The notes beneath the pieces were generated by a model. The model saw nothing but the letters and a program-made list of their open reading frames with translations. It was not told the DNA's origin and did no database searches. The translations under genes and the position numbers were made by a program. This document shows positions 54,930 through 64,000 of a stretch of 64,000 bases of DNA, piece by piece. Every line of letters starts with the position of its first letter. Position 1 is the first letter of the stretch. The DNA is from Tricholoma matsutake (taxonomy: Eukaryota > Basidiomycota > Agaricomycetes > Agaricales > Tricholomataceae): assembly GCA_026075535.2 (NCBI GenBank), contig AP026549.1:8680001-8744000 (forward strand). Reading direction: 5' to 3'.

Positions 54930-55870
54930 GCAGTGACATGGCCGTTAGCACCCGTTCCACCCTATGAGCAAAGCTCGCAGCAGTGGGGTTTGGGTGCTGG
55001 GGTGCCGTCTCCTTCTCATAGACCCCACAATCCACCCCATGAGCAGATGCTCATGGCAGTGGCATGGTGTCCCCCATGCATCCCTCGTCTCCTCCTCCCT
55101 TGTCTCCCCCTCCTTGTCATCATTCCACCCACCGTCCACCCCACAAGCAGTTGCTCGCGAGGCTGGTGGTGAGTGGTGTGTCATTTGGGGTGCCGTCTCA
55201 TCATCCCCACCCCCTCATTGTCCCCCCCTTGTCATTTCCCTCCCTCTGTGTTTCCCCCCACCCCCATGTTTTGTGCTCCCTGCCCCTCAGTCCCTTGCAC
55301 CCCATATATGCCCATCATTCATGGCGGTGGTGGGGGGTGCTGGCTGCCCTCATCTCGTCCCTCCCCTCCCTGTTGCTCCCTGTTTCTACCCCCCTGCACC
55401 ACAAGCCACCCTACGAGCAGCTGCTCGTAGGCATGTTGTTTGTGGCTGCCTCACCCTCTGCATCCCCCCTTGCTGCCCTCATCTCATCCAGTGCTGGTGC
55501 CTGTCGCCTTCCCCTCGTCTCCCCCTCCTCCCTCCACCCTCTCATCTCCCCTCCCTGTTGTTGTTGTTGTTGTTGTCACTTCCTCATCTCCCTCCCCATC
55601 CCTCTTCATCTCTGTGGGTGTTCATGGTGGGCCCTGGCAGCATTGTCGGGGTTGTCTCACATCCCTCTGCTGTTACCAACAGCTTAGAACCTAGAAGATG
55701 AAAGAAAAACATTAGTTAGTGTAAACTCAAAGTCAAAGGGAAAAAAAAAACTTGCCAGTCCATCCATCCATTGTTACCCTGTGGTTTAGGACCTAAAAAA
55801 CAAAAGAAAGATGTTAGTTAGTTTAGAAAACAAGAAATGAATGAAAAAAAAAACTTACCCCAGCCATTGA
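54930..55870. repeat. GC-rich palindromic repeat block with minus-strand intron-like segments
   Basis: C/T-rich sequence with palindromes at 55033-55052, 55146-55165 (imperfect) and 55411-55430 (CTACGAGCAGCTGCTCGTAG, perfect). Its right edge (55680-55860) reads on the minus strand as two short introns (GTAAGTTTTTTTTTTC..CTAACTAAC..TTTTTTAGG and GCAAGTTTTTTTTTTC..CACTAACTAATG..TTCTAGG) around a mini-exon. Long plus-strand frames across it are Pro/Ser/Cys-rich artefacts of composition. Confidence 0.55.
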
Positions 55871-56078
55871 TGGCCATTGGCCCCTCTTGACGGCATGGGA
55901 GTGGGGGAATGGTGGTGGTGGTGGTGGTTGAGGTGGGGAGGCGGCTGTGGTCATTGTTGTTGGTGGTGGTGGTGGGAGAATGATGAGCTGGCAGGTGTGG
56001 TGATGGGGCTATGTGCTTTGTCATCACACCTGCAGGAACGGTATGTAGTGCAGTATGAGCACGTACCTGCAATGACTG

Positions 56079-56150
56079 CTTAGTGTAGTGGTCTTGTTGT
56101 TACTGTAAGTTTATGTAATCATATTAGAGCTCCAGGGTTCAATTCTACCA
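56079..56150 (+). repeat. tRNA-like segment with A and B boxes
   Basis: TAGTGTAGTGG (56081-56091) resembles an A box and GGGTTCAATTC (56135-56145) a B box. It faces away from the other tRNA-like segment in the same element. The cloverleaf is not complete. Confidence 0.4.
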
Positions 56151-56764
56151 TGCATGTTTACTTTTTCTACTATTACTAAGCAATGCTGCTATCATTCCTA
56201 TCGGAATCCTATGTTGTCCGATGTCTCTGCATAACCTCGGAATATTCCTATGTGATTCCTATGGTCAGAAATTCCTAGGAAATTCCGATGGTCCGATCGG
56301 ATTCTGATTGGACTGCATCGGACTGGACTAGGACTGAACCTGCCATTTCATGTCAAATTTGGCTGGTGAAAATGACATCAGAATATGGTTGGATTCCTAT
56401 AGGAATACGGGGGGGAGTGTAAAGACCTCTAATATGCAATGCAATCAAAGTTGTACAAAATACTCATACAAAAATGTTTTTGGTCATATCTCAACCAATT
56501 CTTCACTGTTTTTGATATCCAGGGACTGAAAATGAAGTAAATATGTGTGGGAGCAAGGTCAAATACACGTTGGAACAAAAGACTGGCTGCAATTGGTTTA
56601 AACTGGTTTTTCATTGGTCCTACTATATTTTTCAAAGCAAAAGACCAGCAACTGGACTGCAAAAGACTGGTCCATAAATAGACCTCTGGTCCAGTCTTTT
56701 CCATTCCAATTCAGTCCAGTTTCAGTCTTTTTTTCGGTCCTATGGACTGGACCTGTGAACACTA

Positions 56765-57290
56765 TTTGAATATATTTATGAATATTTATTGCAAATCAAC
56801 AGACCGCATTGCAGTGTGTCTGGATGACACTACATGTTCTTTCTTGCTTGTCCCATCTTGCTTCAATGTCTACTACACCACAGGCTTCCACTACTCCAGC
56901 ATTTCCCTCTTTCAGAAATCTGTAGTCATACCAAGAAGCATTTTGGCATGCAACTATGTTTGTGGCAAATCAAAGTAGATTCAACAATAGTATGCAGGAC
57001 TATTGCCACTCAGGAGAGGAACAGAGATAAACTGGAATGTAGTATCTATTCAAGAAGAGATACCGACTAATACAGGAAATGGTATGATAATGAACCAAGA
57101 TACACATGATCATGTATCTTATGTAAGTGGATATTTGATCAATTGTTGTAAGAGTAGTGATACTCTTACACTTGCGCTTGCTCTCCTCTTTTTCCTCTCT
57201 CCTTCTATTGCTGTTGTGATTGTTCATACTCCAGAAGGGCCTCTGTCTCAATGAGGTAGCCAGAGGTCATGTTCCAGTCTGTATTCCAGC
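56765..57290. other. Unassigned AT-rich interval
   Basis: Short frames only. It contains a small perfect hairpin at about 57148-57169 (GTAAGAGTA, GTGA, TACTCTTAC). No function is suggested. Confidence 0.3.
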
Positions 57291-58905
57291 CACCTAACTA
57301 TTATTGATGTCCGCATTCTCATGCTTGTTTATCCAGGATCTTTTTGATGAAATATTTGGTGCTGCCTTCTGCTGAGATGATGGGGCCTGGGGCTGTGAAC
57401 CCTCTCTCTGGGAAAAGGTTGTTGTCATTTGGGTGGTGTCATCTCAGTTGGCTGACATGGAACATAGGGTAAATTTTTGATGATCCAGGAAGTAGGAGTC
57501 AGTATGAAGAGGATTTGGGGTATACATTTGTGATTTCAAAAGGCCCATCAAAACATGGCATGAATTTGGCAATCCTACCATCCTTGGCTTGCATGTAGTC
57601 CCACCATTGCTAAGAAGACCTTTTTGCCAACTTGGAATTTGGGTTTGGGGCTGTGCTCCTTGTTTGCTTCATCTGCTTGCTTCATCTTTGCATATAGGAG
57701 TGTATCCCTCACTTCAGCCATGTAGTTTTCCATCAAGTTGATCAGTTCTTTAGCAGCTTCCATCTCAATGGTTTTATTCAGTCACTCTATATTGTTATCG
57801 ATGGTTGAAATAAGCGGTAGGAGTAAACCTGGTGAACAGCCTGTTTTGAGCATGAATGGTGTGTACCCAGTGGATGCATTTGTGGTATTCATGATGTGGA
57901 ATCTTACTTTGGGAAGTGCCTGTGCCCACCCTCATTGATTTTTTTCCACATGATATCACAAACATTGAATTACAGTTTTGTTTGACTGTTCTGAGCTTCC
58001 ATCCATCTGGGGGTGGTAAGCAGTGGATAGTTTATGTTTTATTCCAGTGAGCTTCATCAATGCTTGCCAAAATTTTGAAACAAATAATTTGTCTCTGTCA
58101 CTGATAATTTCTGTTGGGCATCCATTTTCACAGTACCAGTGGTCAAAAAATAAGGATGCAAATTCCTCAGTGGTGACATTGGTTTTGCAGGGTATGATCT
58201 GTATGTCTGCCCTGAGGCAGTCCATCATAGTTACGATGCTGTCATAACCATTGTCCGGCGTCAGGGGCACAATGAAATCAATAGCTACTGAGTCAAATCT
58301 TTTATCTGGGATTGGTAGGGGGTGTAATGGGCCAGCTGGTTTGTGGGTTGTTGATCTATTTGGTTGACAATCATGGCATGAGGGTACATATCCATTAGCT
58401 AGGTTTTTATGTATGTTGGGCCAATAAAAATTGTCCCTCAATGCTGTGTATGACATTCCACAGCCAAAATGACCCAGACTGTTGTGTGCAAGGTGGAACA
58501 AATGTTCCTGAAGGTTGCCATGTCATGGAATGACCAGGTAGTTGCCAATAAATAGTAGTCTATGTTTCAGGGAGAAGTTTAGTTTGTTGTCAAGGAGATT
58601 CTTCTTTTGGCTGTCCAGGATCCCTCTGCACCAAGGGTCAGCTTGGCAACCATCTTTTATTTCTTGTAACATCTCAATATGAATATACACTCACTTACAT
58701 CAATGGAGACAAGAATGCAGTAGCAGATGCACTATCACATCTACCTGAATCAACACCCATGGCAAACATTGTTGGTGCAATCTTCTCCATAGAGAATGAC
58801 CCTGGAAAGGTACTCCATCTGTCTTGCTTGGCGCTGTGATAGGTCACACTGGAAATCAAAATTTTGTAACATTTTGTGGTCTGTGTAGATGTTGATGTGG
58901 TCAGT
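57290..58905 (-). pseudogene. Third Ty3/gypsy (C): RNase H end, integrase and C-terminal region
   Basis: From right to left: an RNase H tail (VTDHINIYTDHKMLQNFDFQ, then LSQRQARQMEYLSR), a degraded linker, and the integrase (58501-57956). The integrase has the zinc-binding domain HLAHNSLGHFGCGMSYTALR with CHDC, and core residues VAIDFIVPLTPDNGYDS, IISDRDKLFVSKFW and SSEQSNKTV for the D, D and E positions. A C-terminal stretch (HSPKPKFQVGKKVFLAMVGL) and, out of frame, PGPIISAEGSTKYFIKKILD suggest a chromodomain-like end. The 3' LTR was not found. It belongs to a different family from A and B. Confidence 0.8.
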
Positions 58906-59436
58906 CACGTATTCCGCTACCTTTTGGGTACCAAGCACCTCAAGCTTATCATTGGGGGGGACCATTCCATCATAACTGGTTATTCTGATGCTGATTGGGC
59001 TTCACACCTCCACTGCCACTCTATCTCAGGCTTTGCCTACTTCATCGGGTTAGTTATCATTTCCTGGAGTGTGAAGAAGCAGCCAATCATCATGCTCTCA
59101 AGTACAGAGGCTGAATACATTGCTCTAACACATGCCTTGAAGGACATTTTATGGATTCAAAAATTACTTACTGATCTTTTCCCTTTCTTTCATTTCAAAC
59201 CACCTTCCTTACTTTACTGTAATAACCAGGGTGCTATCCGACTCTCAAAGGACTCCACATTCCACAGTCATACCAAACACATCGACATTCATTTCCACTT
59301 CATCCGACAAACCATTTCCTCAGGAAGAGTCACTCTCGAATATTGCCCAACTGAAGACATGATTGTGGACATATTCATGAAATCCCTTGCCCATGTCAAA
59401 TTCAAGGAATTCCATGGACCTCTTGGACTCGCCTAG
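58903..59436 (+). pseudogene. Copia-type RNase H, 3' end of a Ty1/copia element
   Basis: Open frame with FRYLLGTKHLKLIIGG, TGYSDADWASHLHCHSISGF, VKKQPIIMLSSTEAEYIALT, LYCNNQGAIRLSKDSTFHSH and TKHIDIHFHFIRQTISSGRV, ending GPLGLA with TAG at 59434-59436. These are the standard copia RNase H landmarks. It abuts the opposite-strand gypsy C at about 58905. Only this last domain is present; RT and integrase are lost. The frame itself has no stop. Confidence 0.85.
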
Positions 59437-59450
59437 CATGACTGTCTCAA

Positions 59451-59457
59451 GGGGGAG
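59451..59457 (+). other. Polypurine tract of the copia element
   Basis: GGGGGAG immediately before TGTTGTGGATC, 14 bases after the stop codon of the RNase H frame. Confidence 0.7.
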
Positions 59458-59640
59458 TGTTGTGGATCAAGACACCCTGATGATACCCAAAGCAGATATT
59501 ATATATTCTCTACCCACCTCATTTAACCGTTGTCATTGTCACCCTCACACCTCAGTGATTATCCCACTCACTGAGGTGTAAGTGATACATTACTCTCCTT
59601 TTATATTACTTAAATTCATGTTAGTCTTATCATATCAGGT
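59458..59640 (+). repeat. 3' LTR of the copia element (right edge uncertain)
   Basis: Begins TGTTGTGGATCAAGACACCC directly after the purine tract. It contains the inverted words CACCTCAGTGA and TCACTGAGGTG near 59548-59578. No second LTR is available to fix the right end. Confidence 0.6.
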
Positions 59641-59816
59641 ATATAATAAGCAATTGATTTACAAACTGCCTAATACAAGATGAAAGTACCTAGCTTAAAT
59701 ACTAACTGTCAGAGGCAATCAGAGTTTCCAAGGCTGTGATCATTTGCAAACTGGCCTCCAAGGCAAACATCCTGAAACTGTTTCATTGAATTTGAAATGA
59801 GAGAATTTCATCTCTA

Positions 59817-60095
59817 GGCAGTGCTGCTGATAGGAGGTGGGCTGTGATGCAAGGCAGCCAGGAAAGGTGGTGGAAAATAATTGGAATTCCAGTCAGAGGA
59901 ATTGGTCTTGACAAAAGGCCAGAAACCCTCTCGAAGTCCTTTCATAACTGATTGAACAAAAGGTTGGTTTGGGTGGTCGACAAGCATGAGATCAAATTTC
60001 TTGACATCAAATGGAGTTTCAACTTTGATGGCATTGCCAAGAGAATGAATAGTTAATTTTATGACAGGATTGTCAAGTAGATGTTGGGTGGAGAA
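59817..60095 (-). pseudogene. Retroelement-derived fragment (HPN..FVQSV..GLREGFWPF motif)
   Basis: About 90 codons open on the minus strand: NPVIKLTIHSLGNAIKVETP, KKFDLMLVDHPNQPFVQSVM and KGLREGFWPFVKTNSSDW. The HPN..FV..V..GLR.GFWPF signature recalls the segment just before RT in DIRS-type elements of mushrooms. The rest of such an element is not nearby. Assignment is from memory. Confidence 0.4.
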
Positions 60096-60152
60096 GGCAA
60101 TGGCAGAGGAGTCTCAGTGTAGCAAGCAGAAGTATAAGGGCAACCTTAGAGG

Positions 60153-60780
60153 CCACTTTTTTTTTTTTTTTCCCATTTATTCTCTGTTGTGGCATACCAT
60201 ATGTCAGAGATAACAAGTGTGTACAAGTGTAATCCTCTTGTGTCTCTCTCCTACTGTTGTGTTCTTCCCATCTGCAGTGAGTACCCATGAAGTGGTTCTT
60301 GTAACACTGGTTGGTGCAGTAATAAGTGGTTCCTCAACTGTGTATAAGGTATCTTTATCATCCCCTCTTCATCTGCATTCCTTTTCCCTCAGCTCTCTTT
60401 CTGGCAGTGTCAGTATGTCACCAAAAGTGTCATGAAAGCGGTTGGTAGCTGCTATAAAGCGAAAGAGTGCTTGTAGTGTCTTCTGTGTTGTGAACAGTTT
60501 TTTGAGGTCAATTGCCACTCCTCCTATTCTGTTACAGAGTACTTGTCTGGTGAGCTGGTGTGCTGTGCAGTGTAGAAGTAGGTGTTCAGCTGTTTCATCA
60601 TTCTGTTGGCATGCGGGGCATGTTGGTGAGCTGATTTTCTTGATGCAATGTAGGTGCTTAGCTAGTGGTGCATGTCCTGTTCTTAGCTGCATTAGGATGG
60701 TAGTGTGTTTTTCTTGGCAGGTCTGTAATAAGTTTGAGGTATTTGTCTGATACTGCCATGGGATCTGTCTTCTTTAGTAG
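60153..60780 (-). pseudogene. LINE (non-LTR retrotransposon) 3' end with poly(A)
   Basis: The last ~135 residues of a LINE ORF2 on the minus strand: KYLKLITDLP, then MQLRTGHAPLAKHLHCIKKI, a Cys/His finger PTCPACQQNDETAEHLLLHC, and ALFRFIAATNRFHDTFG. After the stop at 60369 comes a 3' UTR with AATAAATGGG and a 15-base A run (T run at 60157-60171 on the plus strand). Severe 5' truncation is usual for LINE copies. Target-site copies were not identified with certainty. Confidence 0.75.
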
Positions 60781-60801
60781 TGAGTAGTGTGGACATTGAA
60801 A

Positions 60802-61235
60802 TGCAAAAGAACAGCATGTCACAAGCCTCACATCTTACTGGGCCCTTTAAACGACATGTAAATAGATTAGAATAAAGTATAAGATGATAAGAAATGAAGC
60901 AAACCCACTGGGTTCTGCCATACCCAGGTTGTAAGTACTGCATAGTGAAAATATCAAAGTGCAAAAGAATGGCACATAATAGGCCTCTCATCTCCTGGGC
61001 TCTTCAAATGACAAGGAAATAGATGAGAATCAAGTATGATATGAGGGAGAAACAAAGCAGAACTGACCAAGTTCTGCCCATTCCAAGCAAATTCCAAGTC
61101 ATAACTACTACCAAGTGAAAATATCAAAATTGGAAAGAATGCCATATTGTCTCTCATCTCACTGAACCCTTTAAACAACATACAAATAGATTAGAATCAA
61201 GTATAAGATGATAAGAGCCAAAGCAGAATTCAAGT
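60802..61235 (+). repeat. Tandem repeat of about 160-170 bp, nearly three units
   Basis: Units start at 60802, 60960 and 61131 with TGCAAAAGAA- or TGGAAAGAAT-type words. Each runs through CTCACATC/CTCTCATCTC, a CCTTTAAAC or CTCTTCAAAT word, ACAAATAGATTAGAAT, AAGTATAAGATGATAAG and, in two of them, GTGAAAATATCAAA. Copies differ at roughly 20-25% of bases. Confidence 0.65.
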
Positions 61236-61239
61236 TCAT

Positions 61240-62048
61240 CTTGAAGTTAGGTAGGCACTGTTTGGCATTGGTTTAGCATGGATCATTGAGTATGGGTCCA
61301 CACTGTTCAGTAAAAAACAACGGTATATCTGTTCAGCAGATTTCTGCAAAATGATGATAGATCTGTCAGTAGCAGATTGGGCCCACATCAGGAAAGACTC
61401 ATGTGGGCCCAGGGTGTGATGCATCCGTGTGGGCCCAGTATACAGCTTCACTGAAGAATTCTTGGCGGCAGCAACATCTGAATCACGGCGCCGGCTAGCA
61501 CGGTCATCATTTTACTACATGTTACCACATATACATGGGCCCATGCAATGCATGTGATACTGCACAATCGTATTGGCCCACCACTGGTTTTCTTATAGAC
61601 ATTGGCCTATATGGACATATCGTTGGTGCTGGTTCCCAGTGCCGATGATCATTGTAGGTTTGGTAGGAAAAAGTGCAGCAGCAGGTCAGCAGGTATCGGC
61701 AGTTGGATGCATATGGTGTCGGGTCACAGCAGATACAGTTGGATGCATGCGGCACCGGGACATGCCACACTGGCTGATTGTTTTAGACACCAATGTGATG
61801 TCCTGCTATAGATTATGGTTAGATATAAACAAATGTCCCAATGTTGGGGCCAGAATCTGGAGGTATGAGTGCACAATTTTACTGACTTGACAGAGGGTGT
61901 AGTTAAGAGTTTGAACTGCTTACCACATATACATGGGCCCATGTGATGATTCCATTTGACAGGGAACAATCGTATTGGCCCACCACTGGTTTCATTGGCC
62001 CATATGGACTTATCATTGGTGCTTGTTCCCAGTGCTGATGATAATTTT
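61240..62048 (+). repeat. Region dense in TGGGCCCA words with a ~130-bp direct duplication
   Basis: The blocks 61523-61655 and 61921-62048 share ACCACATATACATGGGCCCA, AACAATCGTATTGGCCCACC, ACTGGTTT and GGTTCCCAGTGC-type words. TGGGCCCA or TTGGCCCA also appears near 61381, 61405, 61428, 61570, 61975 and 61997. No gene is supported here. Confidence 0.55.
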
Positions 62049-62059
62049 GTCCATTGATT

Positions 62060-63137
62060 ACTTAATTGTCCAAACATTCTGTATCTACAACTGCATTGAA
62101 GTTATGATATCCCGCTATACAAACCTCGAATCCATGCCTCACTGGCCATATAAACCTGACCCTGTTACTGCTGGCAAATTTGCTACCGCATTGAATCAAA
62201 TAGAAGTCAAGCATCAGAGGAATGCCGATTTCCTAGAGAACCCTCACCCTACAGTCAAACCTACTGAGTTCCAGGAGCAGGCCATCGCTGCTCAACAGGT
62301 AGCTCATGATCTCAGCATTTGAGAGAGTACTATGGGACTACTACCAGCATGGAATGATCTAGCACATGGGCAGGAAGTGCTGTTGTATGGAACATCACGT
62401 CTCCATGCTGCAATCACTGCATGGATCCTTGCAGTAGATAATGATGAAGACTATGAAGAGTCATGGTTGGGGTGGGTGTCTAGCCTATTTTTCGAGACTG
62501 TAAGTGAACATATTGTGATTGCCAATTATCTGATCACCAATACCAACTTAGAAGGAATTCTTGATGGCCACTGGAATTTATGCCTCTATGGGTGGCAGTG
62601 CTCCATACACTCCCCCGCTCATCATGGAAACCATAAAGATGGTACAGGATGGGACTTTGGGGTGCTTGGAATGCAATGATCCTGAGGGCAAAGATTTTCT
62701 GGAACTAGAATACATTCCAGCGATACAAAGGTACTTGAAGGTTGATGCTGATGACCCCACCCATATTGTCAATAGCTATATCAATTCTTGGTGGAGTAAA
62801 CAGAACGATCTGGAGAACTACAACTCATACCCATTCGCTCCACATGACTTCCTGGTGGTTCATTGGCCACAAGTGAGTAACATGTTGTTGTCCTTTAATT
62901 TATCTTAAGTTTCATCACATCCAGTTCACCTGGCAAGACCTATGGCCGGTCCCATATGCCGCCGGTGACCTGGCCAAAATACAATTAATGATGAAGATCT
63001 TCGATGACCTGCATTCGACATGGAAAAGGATGACTGAGACGGTCCGAGGAAATGATGCCCAACTTCAGAAGGACAGGAAATTGTTGGCTTACTGGGAGGA
63101 TGTGCAGAATCAGGTTAGGGAGCACCTTGACACTTAA
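62060..63137 (+). pseudogene. Unrecognised multi-exon gene, decayed
   Basis: Coding text in one frame: PDPVTAGKFATALNQIEVKH, FLENPHPTVKPTEFQEQAIA, a TGA at 62320-62322, then LLPAWNDLAHGQEVLLYGTS, ITAWILAVDNDEDYEESWLG and SEHIVIANYLITNTNLEGIL. A frame change near 62600 leads to TPPLIMETIKMVQDGTLGCL, EYIPAIQRYLKVDADDPTHI and APHDFLVVHWPQ. A GT..AG intron (62873-62923) precedes FTWQDLWPVPYAAGDLAKIQ and a helical end, LHSTWKRMTETVRGNDAQLQ, with TAA at 63135-63137. I do not know the family. Acidic and aromatic content suggests a soluble protein. Confidence 0.45.
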
Positions 63138-63163
63138 CAAGTCATCTATGTAGGAAAAGATAA

Positions 63164-64000
63164 ACATTGTAGTGACCGGTGCCGGTAGTGATAAAGTCAC
63201 TTGTGGCGATAAGCATCCAAGGTCAAGAGCTAAGTGAATGACCAGTGCCGGTTATTGTAGAACCCCATGAGCTATGAAAATGTGTATGGGCCCATCCAAA
63301 AAGAATACAGGGAAATGGGCCCATACGAATGATACACTCGATGGAATGATTGGGTGGGCCCATGACAGTAAAAGGAAAACAGTATGGGCCCACACGACTA
63401 TAGCGTACAGGACTTGAATTACTGCTGTTATTACAAATCATAAAGAATATATCCTAAAACAGTACATTGTAGTGACCGGTGCCGGTAGGGATATACACAA
63501 GAACGTAACAGAAGAGAACAATCATTAGTCGAAGATGGTAGTAATGTGCAATGAGAGTAGACATAGATTAATCCTGACACTGGCCAGAAAGCAACTGTCG
63601 CTTGTGTGGCAGTCAGCTATTTCCAAACTGTATCTCTCAGCACCGGAAAAGGTAAAGGTGGCACTGGTCATTCACATAGCTCTTAAAAGACTTGTATACT
63701 AATTGCAGCCACTGTGCACTACAATATGGATAACAAATGCAGGAATGGTGACATGCTGTATGCTGTAGGAATGTGGGAGGATAAGGATATATGCAAAATC
63801 AGTACATTGCAGTGACCGGCACCAGTAGTGATAAAGTCACTGGTGGCGATAAGCATCCAAGTCAAGAGCAAAGTGAATGACCAGTGCAGAATATATGCTA
63901 AAACAGTACATTGGAGTGATGGGCGCCAGAGAAGACAATGTCATGCCGATCACTCCCATAGCTCTTAGACTTGTACACTAATCGCCGCTGGTGGTCACTG
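63164..64000 (+). repeat. Dispersed repeats with ACATTGTAGTGACCGGTGCC and TGGGCCCA words
   Basis: ACATTG.AGTGACCGG(T/C) occurs at 63164, 63464 and 63803, and a weaker form at 63905. The longer block following the first (GTGATAAAGTCACTTGTGGC, GATAAGCATCCAAG) recurs after 63820. TGGGCCCA words recur near 63288, 63316, 63354 and 63383, linking this block to 61240-62048. Nothing coding is seen. It may flank the decayed gene as part of one element. Confidence 0.5.

Larger units (their letters stand above)
54319..56419. mobile_element. Nested DNA element V with CACTCCCCCC ends
   Basis: Left end CACTCCCCCCATATTTCTAT; right end read in reverse CACTCCCCCCCGTATTCCTA. Both are followed by dense GGAGTCC, GGAATCC and TCGGA words. 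No target duplication is evident and no transposase is seen. The inside holds a GC-rich palindromic block, intron-like segments and two tRNA-like segments. Superfamily unknown. Confidence 0.6.
53804..56764. mobile_element. hAT-like non-autonomous element, 2.96 kb
   Basis: Ends are TAGTGTTTAAAGGTCCAGTC on the left and, reversed from 56764, TAGTGTTCACAGGTCCAGTC. The flanks TTTTAATA (53796-53803) and TTTGAATA (56765-56772) match at 7 of 8 bases. Both subterminal regions are packed with ACTGGTCC/GGACCAGT words. No transposase is encoded. It contains a second nested element (54319-56419). Confidence 0.8.

Noticed and set aside
54964..55701. A 245-residue plus-strand open frame and overlapping long frames
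   Set aside because: Open in all three frames because the DNA is C/T-rich low-complexity sequence; the text is Pro/Ser/Cys/His-rich with no domain, and the region is a known repeat block here.
54319..56419. CACTA (EnSpm) element based on the CACT start
   Set aside because: The ends read CACTCCCC, not CACTA, and no 3-bp target duplication is present; class left open.
60802..61235. CRISPR-like array
   Set aside because: Units are about 160-170 bp with no short conserved repeat and unique spacers; the organism is a eukaryote.

Overview
This window reads as a transposon graveyard from a filamentous basidiomycete, most likely an Agaricomycete. The clues are gene types and small introns (about 45-60 bp, GT..AG) typical of that group: a FunK1-type fungal kinase, an intron-bearing oxalate decarboxylase, a CK1-like kinase, chromodomain Ty3/gypsy elements, two-gene PIF/Harbinger elements and basidiomycete-type hAT transposases. 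I saw no rRNA, CRISPR or confident tRNA gene, and almost no coding region is free of stops or frameshifts. The species cannot be told from the sequence.

Layout, left to right. (1) 1-4,101, minus: gag-like and RT/RNase H reading frames of a DIRS/Ngaro-like retroelement. (2) 4,945-27,211, minus: one Ty3/gypsy element (A#1) with two 402-bp LTRs and a perfect 5-bp target duplication (GTACT), swollen to 22.3 kb by nested insertions. Inside it are a second gypsy (B, plus strand, 6,802-12,420), a 1.36-kb non-coding insertion (Y, 12,662-14,021) and an 11.65-kb element X (14,387-26,041) with hAT-like ends. X carries, all on the plus strand, a truncated FunK1 kinase, a hAT transposase C-terminus, a coiled-coil ORF, an intron-containing oxalate decarboxylase pseudogene, a 2OG-Fe(II) oxygenase-like gene and a CK1-like kinase. 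(3) 27,387-33,740, plus: a second copy of the same gypsy family (A#2), head to head with A#1. (4) 33,948-35,137: tandem hairpin/intron-like modules, a minisatellite and a hAT-like end. (5) 35,138-37,478: decayed Helitron-type helicase followed by a cysteine-protease-like domain. (6) 37,479-45,724: hAT element Z with a perfect 8-bp target duplication, itself containing PIF/Harbinger element W (39,599-42,870). (7) 48,551-52,093: a MULE-like transposase pseudogene. (8) 53,804-56,764: another hAT-like element with a further element nested in it. (9) 57,290-60,790: fragments of a third gypsy, a copia 3' end with LTR, another retroelement and a LINE 3' end with poly(A). (10) 60,802-64,000: tandem and dispersed repeats around one decayed, unrecognised multi-exon gene.

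No working host pathway is visible. What the window shows is the order in which elements arrived: a low-complexity locus was hit by gypsy A#1, which was then hit by B, Y and X, with a later deletion joining B to A#1. The best candidates for something undescribed are element X, which looks like a hAT transposon carrying a row of host-type genes, and a recurring module (hairpin, then CAGGTATGTTTT, then a T-rich intron-like stretch) whose stem shows paired base changes between copies. All element and family names come from motifs I can read or recall, not from database searches.
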